A stretch of 63,177 nucleotides of DNA from Succinivibrionaceae bacterium (GTDB taxonomy: Bacteria; Pseudomonadota; Gammaproteobacteria; Enterobacterales; Succinivibrionaceae): NCBI GenBank assembly GCA_016284235.1, contig JAEEOK010000017.1, positions 1 through 63,177 on the forward strand, given 5' to 3'. The notes beneath the pieces are model-generated. The model made no database searches and was not told the origin of the DNA. It saw only the letters and a list, made by a program, of their open reading frames with translations. How positions within the stretch are numbered: position 1 is the first letter of the stretch; each line of letters starts with the position of its first letter. The position numbers and the translations under genes are program-made. Shown piece by piece: positions 47,208 to 55,690 of the stretch.

Positions 47208-47271
47208 GCTCCGTACCGGCAGAATATTTTTTTCATTTTATTTTTTTTGAATTGTATCACAGATTTAAATT

Positions 47272-47302
47272 TGTGTGTTTTATCGTCATCATGGGTTATA
47301 AT
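47272..47302 (+). promoter_or_regulatory. rlmH operon promoter, member of a shared 31-bp element
   Basis: TGTGTGTTTT, nine bases, then TCATGGGTTATAAT; 26 of 31 bases match the leuS element. It begins a fresh transcript after the glycosylation cassette. Confidence 0.65.
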
Positions 47303-47337
47303 ACCGGCGTTAATTAACTATTTAGAATCCGTATATC

Positions 47338-47808
47338 TTGAAAATATTTTTGATTGCAGTGGGAACCAAAATGCCTGACTGGGTAAATTCAGGATTTGAA
47401 GAATACCGCAAAAGGTTTCCAAGAGACAACAGACTAGAACTGATTGAAATCCCTGCGCAGCACCGGGGGAAAAATGCAGACATTGACAAAACCATCGAAA
47501 AGGAAGGTGAGTTGATGCTTGAAGCCGTGCCCAAGGGTGCGCGTATAGTCACGCTTGATATACCGGGTAAACAATATACAACTCCGCAGCTTGCTGAAGT
47601 TGTAAACAGGTGGCGCGGTCTTGGACAGAATATAGCGCTTCTCGTAGGAGGAGCCGAAGGACTTTCTGCCGCATGCAGAGAAAAAGCTGATGAAAGCTGG
47701 TCACTTTCAAATCTTACATTACCTCATCCGCTGGTACGAGTGGTTGTTGCCGAAGCTCTGTATCGGGCATGGTCTCTTACAGCGGGTCTACCGTACCATC
47801 GTGAGTAG
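47338..47808 (+). CDS. rlmH: 23S rRNA (pseudouridine1915-N3)-methyltransferase
   Basis: SPOUT methyltransferase acting on helix 69 of 23S rRNA. 156 residues (E. coli 155), starting at a TTG, reading [16 protein letters not shown] as in relatives. SAM-knot motifs: [12 protein letters not shown] and [20 protein letters not shown]. Two bases before mrdA. Confidence 0.97.
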   Translation: MKIFLIAVGTKMPDWVNSGFEEYRKRFPRDNRLELIEIPAQHRGKNADIDKTIEKEGELMLEAVPKGARIVTLDIPGKQYTTPQLAEVVNRWRGLGQNIALLVGGAEGLSAACREKADESWSLSNLTLPHPLVRVVVAEALYRAWSLTAGLPYHRE

Positions 47809-47810
47809 CC

Positions 47811-49784
47811 ATGACATTCAGATTTAATCACGATTCATCCAAACCTCTGCAGCAGCGGGTAATATTCAGAGACAACATTGCTGAAGCAAACCTTTTTAAA
47901 GGTCGCATTTTTATTGCCTTCATGGTTGTGATCCTCATGACCGTAGCGCTGATTTACAATCTGTATGATCTGCAGATAGTTAAATATGAGTCATTCTCCA
48001 GCAGATCCAATTCAAACAGAATAAAAATAATTCCCATAGCTCCGCCGAGGGGACTTATCTATGACCGCTACGGAGTTCTTCTGGCAGAAAATCAGCCGCT
48101 CTATGAAATTGAGGTCATTCCTGAAGACATAGATCGCGGCAAAACAGTGCGCAATACACTGCAGGAACTAAAAGCGCTCCTTGATCTGCCCTTTGAAGAC
48201 AAGGACATAGATCTGCTTGTTGAAAAAATCCGCGTTGGAAAAAAATTCAAGCCTATCGTTGTCGCAAGCAAACTCACAGAAGAGCAAATCGCAATTTTTT
48301 CAGTAAACCAGTATGATTTTGCAGGATTTTATGTTCAGCCTAAGCTGAAGCGCTATTATCCTTTCGGCAGTACTCTTACACACGCTCTGGGATACGTTGC
48401 AAGAATCAACCAGAAGGATGTGGAGCAGCTTGAAAAACTGAACAAAACTCTGAATTATGCCGCTACCCAGGATATAGGCAAACAGGGGGTTGAAAAATTC
48501 TACGAGGATATTCTTCACGGAACTGTAGGCTACAAGAAGGTTGAAGTGGACAGTACGGGACGCGTTGCCAGGACCATAGAGTTTGCCACCCCTACCCCTG
48601 GAAAAGATATCTATCTGACAATAGATATAAACCTGCAGAAAAAAGCACAGGAACTTCTCGGAGAGACAAAAGGCGCCATTGTTCTGCTCGATCCGAACAA
48701 CGGTGAGATACTTGCATTCGCCTCCAATCCGAGCTATGACCCGAATATGTTCGTTAGGGGCATTCTGTCTTCTGAGTACAACGAGCTTCTCAATAACCCT
48801 GATCGTCCTCTCATCAACCGGGTGTCACAGGGCGGTTATGCCCCTGCATCAACCATCAAGCCGCTCATGACTGTAATGGGTCTCAACGAAGGACTCATTA
48901 CACCTAAAACCCAGTTCTTCGGCGGTCCTTATTACAGTCTTCCGGGTTCCTCGCATAAATTCAGAGACTGGCGCAGATGGGGTCACGGCTGGATGGATGT
49001 ATACAGGGCAATAGAAATCTCATGCGATACGTTCTTTTACGATCTTGCATTCAAGGCCGGCATCGACAACATTAACAAATACATGGGACAGTTCGGCTTC
49101 GGTAAACATTCCGGAATTGATCTCTATGAGGAATCCCTTGCAAATCTTCCAAGCAAGCAGTGGAAAATGGGAAGATTCAAGCAGGTTTGGGTTCCCGGGG
49201 ATACCGTACCCATCGGCATAGGACAGGGTTACTGGTCAACGACTCTCATACAGCTTGTCAGAGCCCACGCAATACTTATCCAGCACGGAAAAAACGTCAT
49301 TCCTCATCTGGCAAAAAATTACGATGAAATGGCTCCCAAGGAGTTTATGATCAACAATCCGCGCAAGAAATACGAACCTCCGAAGGAAACCGCTGTTGAA
49401 GTAAACAACAAAGGATACTTTGATGTGGGAATGAAGGGAATGTATCTGGTTATAAACGGTCCTGAAGGAACGGGAAGAAGAGCGTTTGCGGGAACAAAGT
49501 ACAAGGCGGCAGGAAAATCAGGCACGGCACAGATTATAACCATCAAGCAGGATCAGCACTACAACGCTTCTGCAATCGCCAAGGAACACAGAGATAATGC
49601 TCTGTTCGTGGCATTTGCACCCTACGAAGCACCAAAGGCTCTTGTGGGAGTAATACTGGAAAATGCCGGAGGCGGCAGTAAATATGCCGCCCCGATAGCA
49701 AGGAAAATGCTCGATGCATATCTTCTTGATCCTGATCATCCCCAGATAGAGATATCAGACAAAAAAGCGGAAAAAAAGAAATGA
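47811..49784 (+). CDS. mrdA: Penicillin-binding protein 2
   Basis: Transpeptidase of the elongasome, working with RodA and MreB. 657 residues (E. coli 633). One membrane segment (about 32-55), pedestal domain with PPRGLIYDRYG, then the transpeptidase with serine nucleophile in ASTIKPL (SxxK), SCD in EISCDTFFYD, and KSGTAQ. A short basic tail ends the protein. Overlaps mrdB by four bases. Confidence 0.97.
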   Translation: MTFRFNHDSSKPLQQRVIFRDNIAEANLFKGRIFIAFMVVILMTVALIYNLYDLQIVKYESFSSRSNSNRIKIIPIAPPRGLIYDRYGVLLAENQPLYEIEVIPEDIDRGKTVRNTLQELKALLDLPFEDKDIDLLVEKIRVGKKFKPIVVASKLTEEQIAIFSVNQYDFAGFYVQPKLKRYYPFGSTLTHALGYVARINQKDVEQLEKLNKTLNYAATQDIGKQGVEKFYEDILHGTVGYKKVEVDSTGRVARTIEFATPTPGKDIYLTIDINLQKKAQELLGETKGAIVLLDPNNGEILAFASNPSYDPNMFVRGILSSEYNELLNNPDRPLINRVSQGGYAPASTIKPLMTVMGLNEGLITPKTQFFGGPYYSLPGSSHKFRDWRRWGHGWMDVYRAIEISCDTFFYDLAFKAGIDNINKYMGQFGFGKHSGIDLYEESLANLPSKQWKMGRFKQVWVPGDTVPIGIGQGYWSTTLIQLVRAHAILIQHGKNVIPHLAKNYDEMAPKEFMINNPRKKYEPPKETAVEVNNKGYFDVGMKGMYLVINGPEGTGRRAFAGTKYKAAGKSGTAQIITIKQDQHYNASAIAKEHRDNALFVAFAPYEAPKALVGVILENAGGGSKYAAPIARKMLDAYLLDPDHPQIEISDKKAEKKK

Positions 49785-50881
49785 TGAACAAGTTCCTCAG
49801 CTTAATCAAAAATCTCCATGTTGATATTCCGCTGCTTATCGGTATTGTTGCACTTATGTGCACGAGCATTGTAGTTCTTTATTCCGCCACAAACGAAAAT
49901 ATCGATATGACAATAGCTCAAATTGTCAGAACATTTATCGCCATTTTCGCGATGCTTTTTATGGCGTCGATATCTCCGAAATTCTATGCAAGATGGGCAT
50001 ACGTGGGTTATGCCATATGCACGGTTCTTCTGATACTTGTGCTTATAATGGGACATGTGGGAAAAGGTGCTGAACGATGGCTGGATCTGGGAATTGTGCG
50101 ATTCCAGCCTGCCGAATTTCTAAAACTCATAATGCCCATGACAATTGCCGCATTTTTTGCCAAAAGAGTTCTGCCCGCCAGATTTCTGCCGTGTCTTGTC
50201 GCATTCATTATGATAATGTTTCCGGTAGCACTGATTGTGCTTCAGCCGGATCTTGGAACAGCAGTTCTTATAGCTGTTTCTGGATGCTTTATTATTTACC
50301 TTGCCGGACTGAACTGGTATCTGATTATCTCCGGTGCAGTCATTGTTGCACTGTATGCGCCAATCCACTGGTTCTTCTTTATGTATGACTACCAGAAACA
50401 GCGTATTTTTACATTTCTTAATCCGGAATCAGATCCGCTGCATTCCGGCTACAATATAATACAGTCAAAAATCGCCATCGGCTCCGGAGGAATGGTCGGA
50501 AAAGGATGGCTGCACGGAACTCAATCCCACCTGCAGTTTCTGCCTGAGAGTCATACTGACTTTATATTTGCGGTGTACTGCGAAGAATTCGGATTTGCCG
50601 GATTTCTTTTCCTGCTGACCCTTTATGCCGCGGTAATAGCGAGATGCGCATACATTTCAATACATGCCCAAAATACCTTTGAACGACTTCTCAGCGGAGC
50701 TCTTACACTGACATTCTTCTTCTACATTTTTGTAAACGTGGGCATGGTAAGCGGACTGCTGCCGGTAGTAGGTGTTCCTCTTCCGATGATAAGTTACGGA
50801 GGCACATCAATGATAACATTGTCGGCAGCTTTTGGTATAATCATGGCGATTAGTACACATCGTAAAAAACAACAATACTAG
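49781..50881 (+). CDS. mrdB: Rod-shape SEDS peptidoglycan polymerase RodA
   Basis: SEDS-family glycosyltransferase that polymerises lipid II with PBP2. 366 residues (E. coli 370), about ten membrane helices. Signature segments: GKGAERWLDLG with FQPAEFLKL, VLQPDLGTAV, the long loop GWLHGTQSHLQFLPESHTDFIF (split here by position near 240-260), and PLPMISYGGTSM near the end. Confidence 0.97.
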   Translation: MMNKFLSLIKNLHVDIPLLIGIVALMCTSIVVLYSATNENIDMTIAQIVRTFIAIFAMLFMASISPKFYARWAYVGYAICTVLLILVLIMGHVGKGAERWLDLGIVRFQPAEFLKLIMPMTIAAFFAKRVLPARFLPCLVAFIMIMFPVALIVLQPDLGTAVLIAVSGCFIIYLAGLNWYLIISGAVIVALYAPIHWFFFMYDYQKQRIFTFLNPESDPLHSGYNIIQSKIAIGSGGMVGKGWLHGTQSHLQFLPESHTDFIFAVYCEEFGFAGFLFLLTLYAAVIARCAYISIHAQNTFERLLSGALTLTFFFYIFVNVGMVSGLLPVVGVPLPMISYGGTSMITLSAAFGIIMAISTHRKKQQY

Positions 50882-50889
50882 GAAGCAAA

Positions 50890-52110
50890 ATGAAATTAAA
50901 TAGTTGGGTAGCGTTAATCACTGCAGGACTCGTTACATTTGCAAGTTCTTGTGCCGAAACTGCTGAAATCACCAGACAGACAGCATCCAGACTGACTGCA
51001 CTGAGTCATGAAACAAACGTGAATATCCATGATTTGCGACATGCCATTACCCATGCGACCTATCAGCCGAAAATTATAGAGATGATAACAAAGCCGTGGG
51101 AGAGCAAACCGTGGTATAAGTACCGCACTATTTTTCTCACAGACAAAAGAATCAACGAAGGAGCTGCATTTCTTAAGCGAAACCTTAAGGAACTTGAGCG
51201 TGCTGAAAAAATCTACGGAGTGGAGAAGGAGATTATTGTTGCCATTCTTGGCGTAGAAACCACATACGGTCAGAATATGGGTTCATGGAAGATCGTTGAC
51301 GCCCTCTACACCCTTGGATTCCACTATCCGAAAAGAGGACAGTACTTCAGCAAGGAATTTGCAAATTATGTAAAACTTGCAAAGAACCAGGACTGGGAAT
51401 ATGACGAAAGAAAAGGTTCATACGCCGGAGCAATGGGTATGGCGCAGTTCATGCCGTCCAGTTACCTCAGTTACGCTGTTGATTTCAACAGCGATGGAAA
51501 GAAGGATCTTTTCTACTCCCCGAGCGATGCCATTGGAAGCATAGCCAATTATTTCAAAAACAGCAAATGGGTGCTGGGCAAACCTGTTGCATTTGAGGCT
51601 TATGTTCCAAAAAGATCAAATGTATCATCCCTGCTCGGAGGCAAGCCTGTTCCGAATGTAACCATCGGAGAACTGAAAAAACGCGGAGTAGAAATATACG
51701 CTCCGAGAAATACCGCAAAGGATCATGACAGGGTGAAACTCATTGAACTTGACGGTGAGGAAGGAAAAATCTATTACGTAGTTTATCCTAATTTTGTATC
51801 CATAACCCGCTACAACACCAGTCCTTTGTATGCCATGGCTGTGTATCAGTTAAGCCAGGAAATCAAGAGAAAGTCCGGTTACAGAATTGAAGAGCCAGAA
51901 TTCAGACCTGGACACGGCAGACATGACAACATTCACGGAATGGATCATCGCGGAAACGCTCCGGCTCCTAAACCTCAGCATCATAGCAGTGCTCCGGCCC
52001 CTAAGCCTCAGCATCATAGCAGTGCTCCGGCCCCTAAGCCTCAGCATCATAACAGCGCTCCGTCGCATCATGACCAGAAGCCGAACGGAAACAGGCCACA
52101 TAACCGCTAA
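50890..52110 (+). CDS. mltB: Membrane-bound lytic transglycosylase B-type
   Basis: Exported muramidase producing 1,6-anhydro ends. 406 residues. An N-terminal signal ends near ASSCAE; the lipobox is not canonical (A-S-S-C), so lipid anchoring is uncertain. Catalytic region: glutamate in AILGVETTYGQNMG, then YAGAMGMAQFMPSSY. The last 70 residues, absent in E. coli, are a proline/histidine-rich tail with three 11-residue repeats (APAPKPQHHSS type). GGAAG lies before the ATG. In the rod-shape operon between mrdB and rlpA. Confidence 0.93.
   Translation: MKLNSWVALITAGLVTFASSCAETAEITRQTASRLTALSHETNVNIHDLRHAITHATYQPKIIEMITKPWESKPWYKYRTIFLTDKRINEGAAFLKRNLKELERAEKIYGVEKEIIVAILGVETTYGQNMGSWKIVDALYTLGFHYPKRGQYFSKEFANYVKLAKNQDWEYDERKGSYAGAMGMAQFMPSSYLSYAVDFNSDGKKDLFYSPSDAIGSIANYFKNSKWVLGKPVAFEAYVPKRSNVSSLLGGKPVPNVTIGELKKRGVEIYAPRNTAKDHDRVKLIELDGEEGKIYYVVYPNFVSITRYNTSPLYAMAVYQLSQEIKRKSGYRIEEPEFRPGHGRHDNIHGMDHRGNAPAPKPQHHSSAPAPKPQHHSSAPAPKPQHHNSAPSHHDQKPNGNRPHNR
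51958..52056 (+). repeat. Three 33-bp tandem repeats in the mltB tail
   Basis: Units at 51958-51990, 51991-52023 and 52024-52056, each encoding A-P-A-P-K-P-Q-H-H-(S/N)-S. The first differs at a few third positions; the second and third are nearly identical, so copy number may vary between strains. Confidence 0.9.
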
Positions 52111-52121
52111 CCTGGACAATA

Positions 52122-52988
52122 ATGATGAAACATCTGAAATTGCTGAACATAGGTCTGCTGTGCATACTGTCAGGCTGCTCGACTTCAGAAAAATTCGAGT
52201 ATTTTCCGGATCCGTCACTGCAAACAGAAGAGCAGAAGCCTTTGATTGTGCGGAGAAAAACATATGCCACGGGAATAGGAACCGATGCTAAAAAATATCT
52301 GCACCGCAAGGTTGATACAGCAAACATAAAAGGTGTGCAGATCAAATACGAACCCTACTCACGCATCGGAAACGCTGATTATACTCTGAACGGCGTAAGA
52401 TATGAGGTTTGGAACGATATAGAGGACTATCAGGAAATAGGAATTGCATCATGGTACGGTCCCGGATTTCATGGTGAAAAAACTTCAAACGGTGAAGTTT
52501 ATGATCAGAAATCAATCAGTGCAGCTCACAAGAACCTGCCTCTGCCGTCGTATGTAAAGGTGACAAACCTTGAAAACAACAAATCTATTGTAGTTCGCGT
52601 CAACGATCGCGGACCTTTTCATGACGGAAGAGTTATTGATTTATCCGAGGGAGCGGCAAACCTCCTGGACGTAGTTAAAAACGGCACGGCAAAAGTAAAG
52701 CTTGAACTGATAAAAGTGCCTGAGCCGCCAAATGCTCAGCAGCTCAAGGACCAGCTTCACAACAGATATATTCAGGTAATAGCAACCAATGATCACGCCA
52801 AGGCTAATGAGTTTGCACAAAATCTGAGAAAGAAATTGTCAAAAAACGAAAAAGAAATTTTTGTAAGAACCTATACAGGAATGTACAAAGTTTATCTTGG
52901 TCCATTCCGTCCGAATGTAGCAGAAAAGGAACTGGAAAAGGTACGTTCCGTTGGATATCCGAATTCCTATCTGCTATATCTGGATTAA
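52122..52988 (+). CDS. rlpA: RlpA lytic transglycosylase/septal ring lipoprotein
   Basis: 288 residues. Lipoprotein signal with lipobox LSGC (cysteine near residue 19). Double-psi beta-barrel domain (about 105-200) with ASWYGPGFHGEKTSNGE and VRVNDRGPFHDGRVIDLS, carrying the conserved H-G and D-R-G-P residues of active RlpA. A C-terminal SPOR domain (about 215-288; YIQVIATND, YKVYLGPF) targets denuded septal glycan. Two ATGs are adjacent at the start. Confidence 0.95.
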   Translation: MMKHLKLLNIGLLCILSGCSTSEKFEYFPDPSLQTEEQKPLIVRRKTYATGIGTDAKKYLHRKVDTANIKGVQIKYEPYSRIGNADYTLNGVRYEVWNDIEDYQEIGIASWYGPGFHGEKTSNGEVYDQKSISAAHKNLPLPSYVKVTNLENNKSIVVRVNDRGPFHDGRVIDLSEGAANLLDVVKNGTAKVKLELIKVPEPPNAQQLKDQLHNRYIQVIATNDHAKANEFAQNLRKKLSKNEKEIFVRTYTGMYKVYLGPFRPNVAEKELEKVRSVGYPNSYLLYLD

Positions 52989-53006
52989 GCATAACGGAGA
53001 TTTAAA

Positions 53007-54251
53007 ATGAAGTTTAATCAGTTATTGACCGTCGCAGCGAGTGCTCTGCTTTTCTGCGGCGTCGCGGCATCGGCGGATCCGAAGCCGACACCGAACAAAC
53101 CGGTACCAAAGCCTAACCCACAATCAGTTGTTCTTGATGTAATGCCTGAACCTCCTCAGTTAAGCGAGCAGGCCTATATACTCATGGACTACGATACAGG
53201 TGCGGTTCTTCTCGGACACAATATCAAGGAGAGAATTATTCCTGCATCTCTTACCAAAATGATGACATCATATGTTATCGGTCAGGAGATCCAGGCAGGT
53301 CGCCTAGAAAAGGACACCATGGTAACCATAAGCAAAAATGCATGGTCAAAAAACTATGGTGATTCATCCAAGATGTTCATAGAAGTCGGCAAGCAGGTAT
53401 CTGTCAATGATCTCAATCTCGGCATCATTATCCAGTCAGGCAATGATGCCTGTATTGCAATGGCTGAGCATATAGCTGGTTCAGAGGATGCATTTGCTAG
53501 TCTTATGAATGAGTGGGCTAAATTCCTCGGAATGAACGATTCCCACTTCGTAAACTCCCACGGACTGCACGATCCTAATCACTACTCCACAGCATACGAC
53601 ATGGCGCTTCTCGGACGTCATCTGATCCATGATCTGCCGGAAGAATACAAAATTTATTCTCAAAAGGAATTTACGTTCAATAATATCAAGCAGATCAACC
53701 GCAACAGACTGCTTTGGGACAATACCCTGCACTTTGACGGCATAAAAACCGGACATCTGAGTCAGGTAGGATACAATCTGGTTGCTTCAGCTGTTGAACC
53801 GATAGAAGATGGTTCAAATTTCAGACTTATCTCAGTAGTAATCGGAGCCCAGTCCGAAGCTCAGCGTGCGGAGGACTCAAAGAAGCTCCTTACCTACGGT
53901 TTCAGATTCTATAAAAAGGTTCCTATAACAGCAGCAGGAAAAGAACTGATAACCCAAAGGATTTACTACGGAAAAACCAACAATCTAAGTCTTGGCTCCG
54001 CTCAGGAAATTAAAATCGCCATACCAAGGAACAAGGTTGACACAATCAAGGTTTCGGTGAAACTCGACGATAAGGTGAAAATGGAAGCTCCGATGAAAAA
54101 GGGAACAAAAGTCGGTGCGATCATTGTTCGCTCAGAGGACAAGATAATATATAAAGCACCGCTTGTAGCTCTCGAGCAGGTTGACGAATGCGGATTTTTC
54201 GGAAAAATATGGGACTGGATTGTTCAATTTTTCACTAGTCTTTTCAGCTGA
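53007..54251 (+). CDS. dacA: D-alanyl-D-alanine carboxypeptidase PBP5
   Basis: Removes the terminal D-Ala of peptidoglycan pentapeptides. 414 residues: signal peptide (cut near AAS-A), a proline/lysine-rich spacer, then SxxK in ASLTKMM, SxN in SGNDACIAMAEH, KTG in KTGHLSQVG, the C-terminal beta domain and an amphipathic end helix (KIWDWIVQFFTSLF) for membrane attachment. Confidence 0.97.
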   Translation: MKFNQLLTVAASALLFCGVAASADPKPTPNKPVPKPNPQSVVLDVMPEPPQLSEQAYILMDYDTGAVLLGHNIKERIIPASLTKMMTSYVIGQEIQAGRLEKDTMVTISKNAWSKNYGDSSKMFIEVGKQVSVNDLNLGIIIQSGNDACIAMAEHIAGSEDAFASLMNEWAKFLGMNDSHFVNSHGLHDPNHYSTAYDMALLGRHLIHDLPEEYKIYSQKEFTFNNIKQINRNRLLWDNTLHFDGIKTGHLSQVGYNLVASAVEPIEDGSNFRLISVVIGAQSEAQRAEDSKKLLTYGFRFYKKVPITAAGKELITQRIYYGKTNNLSLGSAQEIKIAIPRNKVDTIKVSVKLDDKVKMEAPMKKGTKVGAIIVRSEDKIIYKAPLVALEQVDECGFFGKIWDWIVQFFTSLFS

Positions 54252-54259
54252 GGTAGACA

Positions 54260-54544
54260 ATGACATCTGTTAAACGGGATCCTACTTTTAAGGAACTCTT
54301 GGAATTTCCATGCAAATTCTCATTCAGAGTAATCGGAAATGATTCCGATCATGTTCAGAATCAGATTGTAAAAGTGATAGAAGAGGAATTTGAACTCGAA
54401 ATTCTTTCAGAAATAACAAGAACTCTGTCCAAAAAAGGAACCTACGCATCCTTCCATGTGGAACTTATGGCCTCAAGCGAAGAACAGCTTAAAGCCCTTT
54501 ATGCAGCTCTCGGAAAAATTGAAAGCGTAAAATACGTTCTCTAG
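54260..54544 (+). CDS. ybeD: DUF493 protein YbeD
   Basis: 94-residue cytosolic ACT-like protein, between dacA and (normally) lipB. Starts with a FKELLEFPCKFSFRVIG block and contains SKKGTYASFHVELMASS, the family core. No firm biochemical role is known. The lipB gene that usually follows is replaced by sanA. Confidence 0.92.
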   Translation: MTSVKRDPTFKELLEFPCKFSFRVIGNDSDHVQNQIVKVIEEEFELEILSEITRTLSKKGTYASFHVELMASSEEQLKALYAALGKIESVKYVL

Positions 54545-54552
54545 AGCAGAAA

Positions 54553-55269
54553 ATGAGTTCAAAGGTAATCGTCCAGTATATTGCAAAAATAGCAATGCCG
54601 ATAATGGTATTATTGGCATTGTTTGTTTTTGTCGGTAACTACTACATAAATGACTATTCAAAAGATTATATTTTTGACTCTATAGCACAGCTTCCGGAAA
54701 ACGAAGTCGGACTTTTACTTGGAACATCAAAATATGTAGTCAACGGCAAAATAAATATCTATTTTGAAGAAAGAATAAATGCCGCAGTCAGACTTTTCCA
54801 GGCCAAAAAAATAAAAACCATCATTGTATCAGGTGACAACCGCCACAGGTCATACAACGAACCCAGGGAAATGAGAAAAGAACTCATAAAAAGGGGAATA
54901 CCGGAAAAAAACATAGTTTTTGATTTTGCCGGCCGGCGAACTCTTGATTCCGTAATACGCGCAAAACTGATATTCGGTCAGGATTCTTTCACCATAATAT
55001 CTCAGAAATTTCAAAACGAGCGCGCTGTGTTCATAGCAAGGCATTACGGAGCCGATGTCGTTGCTTTCAATGCCGGTGGCAGTCCTGATTTTAAAATGAA
55101 TATTCGCGAATACTTCTCAAGAGCCAAGTGCATCATTGATGTAGTGCTCATGAAAACAATGCCGCAAATCATGGGGGAAAAGGTTCAGATCCCGCGGACC
55201 GCGCAGGATCCTGACTTAAAAGAACTGGAAGACTATAAAATATTCCATAAAACTGATGAAGAATTCTGA
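54553..55269 (+). CDS. sanA: SanA-type DUF218 envelope protein
   Basis: 238 residues (E. coli SanA 239): one N-terminal membrane helix (about 10-30) and a periplasmic DUF218 domain with VGLLLGTSKY, RINAAVRLFQ, IIVSGDN and DFAGRRTLDSVIRA. SanA is needed for vancomycin and SDS resistance at high temperature in E. coli. It begins eight bases after ybeD and closes the operon. Confidence 0.9.
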   Translation: MSSKVIVQYIAKIAMPIMVLLALFVFVGNYYINDYSKDYIFDSIAQLPENEVGLLLGTSKYVVNGKINIYFEERINAAVRLFQAKKIKTIIVSGDNRHRSYNEPREMRKELIKRGIPEKNIVFDFAGRRTLDSVIRAKLIFGQDSFTIISQKFQNERAVFIARHYGADVVAFNAGGSPDFKMNIREYFSRAKCIIDVVLMKTMPQIMGEKVQIPRTAQDPDLKELEDYKIFHKTDEEF

Positions 55270-55294
55270 TTTATTCAAAATTCTAAGGCGGACG

Positions 55295-55654
55295 TCAGTT
55301 CAATCTGATTCTGCGGTTGGATTGAGATTGATTCTGATTTTTACGGGTATCAGGATGACGTCTTTCATCATTAACCCAAATCTCAAATCCTCCGTCATCA
55401 TCAACATGCACCCTGGTTTCCGCCTCCTTCGGAATTGATCCGTAGTTTACTCCGTTAACAAATATCTTATGATTCTGAACAACAACCTGTACATTTCCGA
55501 CCTTAAGGTAGCCCGGACCTATAAGAGAGCCGTCATGTTTCCCTATAACCTGTGCTCTGCTGGATGAATTCGGTGATTTTATAACCTTATTTTTTCTTTC
55601 ACATCCGCAAATAAGAGCTGTCAGAATCAGCACAGCCGCCATTATTTTCTTCAT
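55295..55654 (-). CDS. Small predicted lipoprotein, function unknown
   Basis: 119 residues from the ATG at 55654 (GAGAG upstream); an earlier in-frame start would displace the signal. Lipobox ICGC at about residues 15-18. The mature part is small and beta-rich (VGNVQVVVQNHKIFVNGVNYG), with an acidic turn (VDDDGGFEIWVNDE) and a basic, glutamine-rich end. I do not recognise a family. Its 3' end faces sanA. It lies downstream of modF by about 35 bases and may share its transcript. Confidence 0.75.
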   Translation of the reverse strand: MKKIMAAVLILTALICGCERKNKVIKSPNSSSRAQVIGKHDGSLIGPGYLKVGNVQVVVQNHKIFVNGVNYGSIPKEAETRVHVDDDGGFEIWVNDERRHPDTRKNQNQSQSNRRIRLN

Positions 55655-55690
55655 GAAATCATCTCTCACTCTAAACAATTAAACAAAAGT

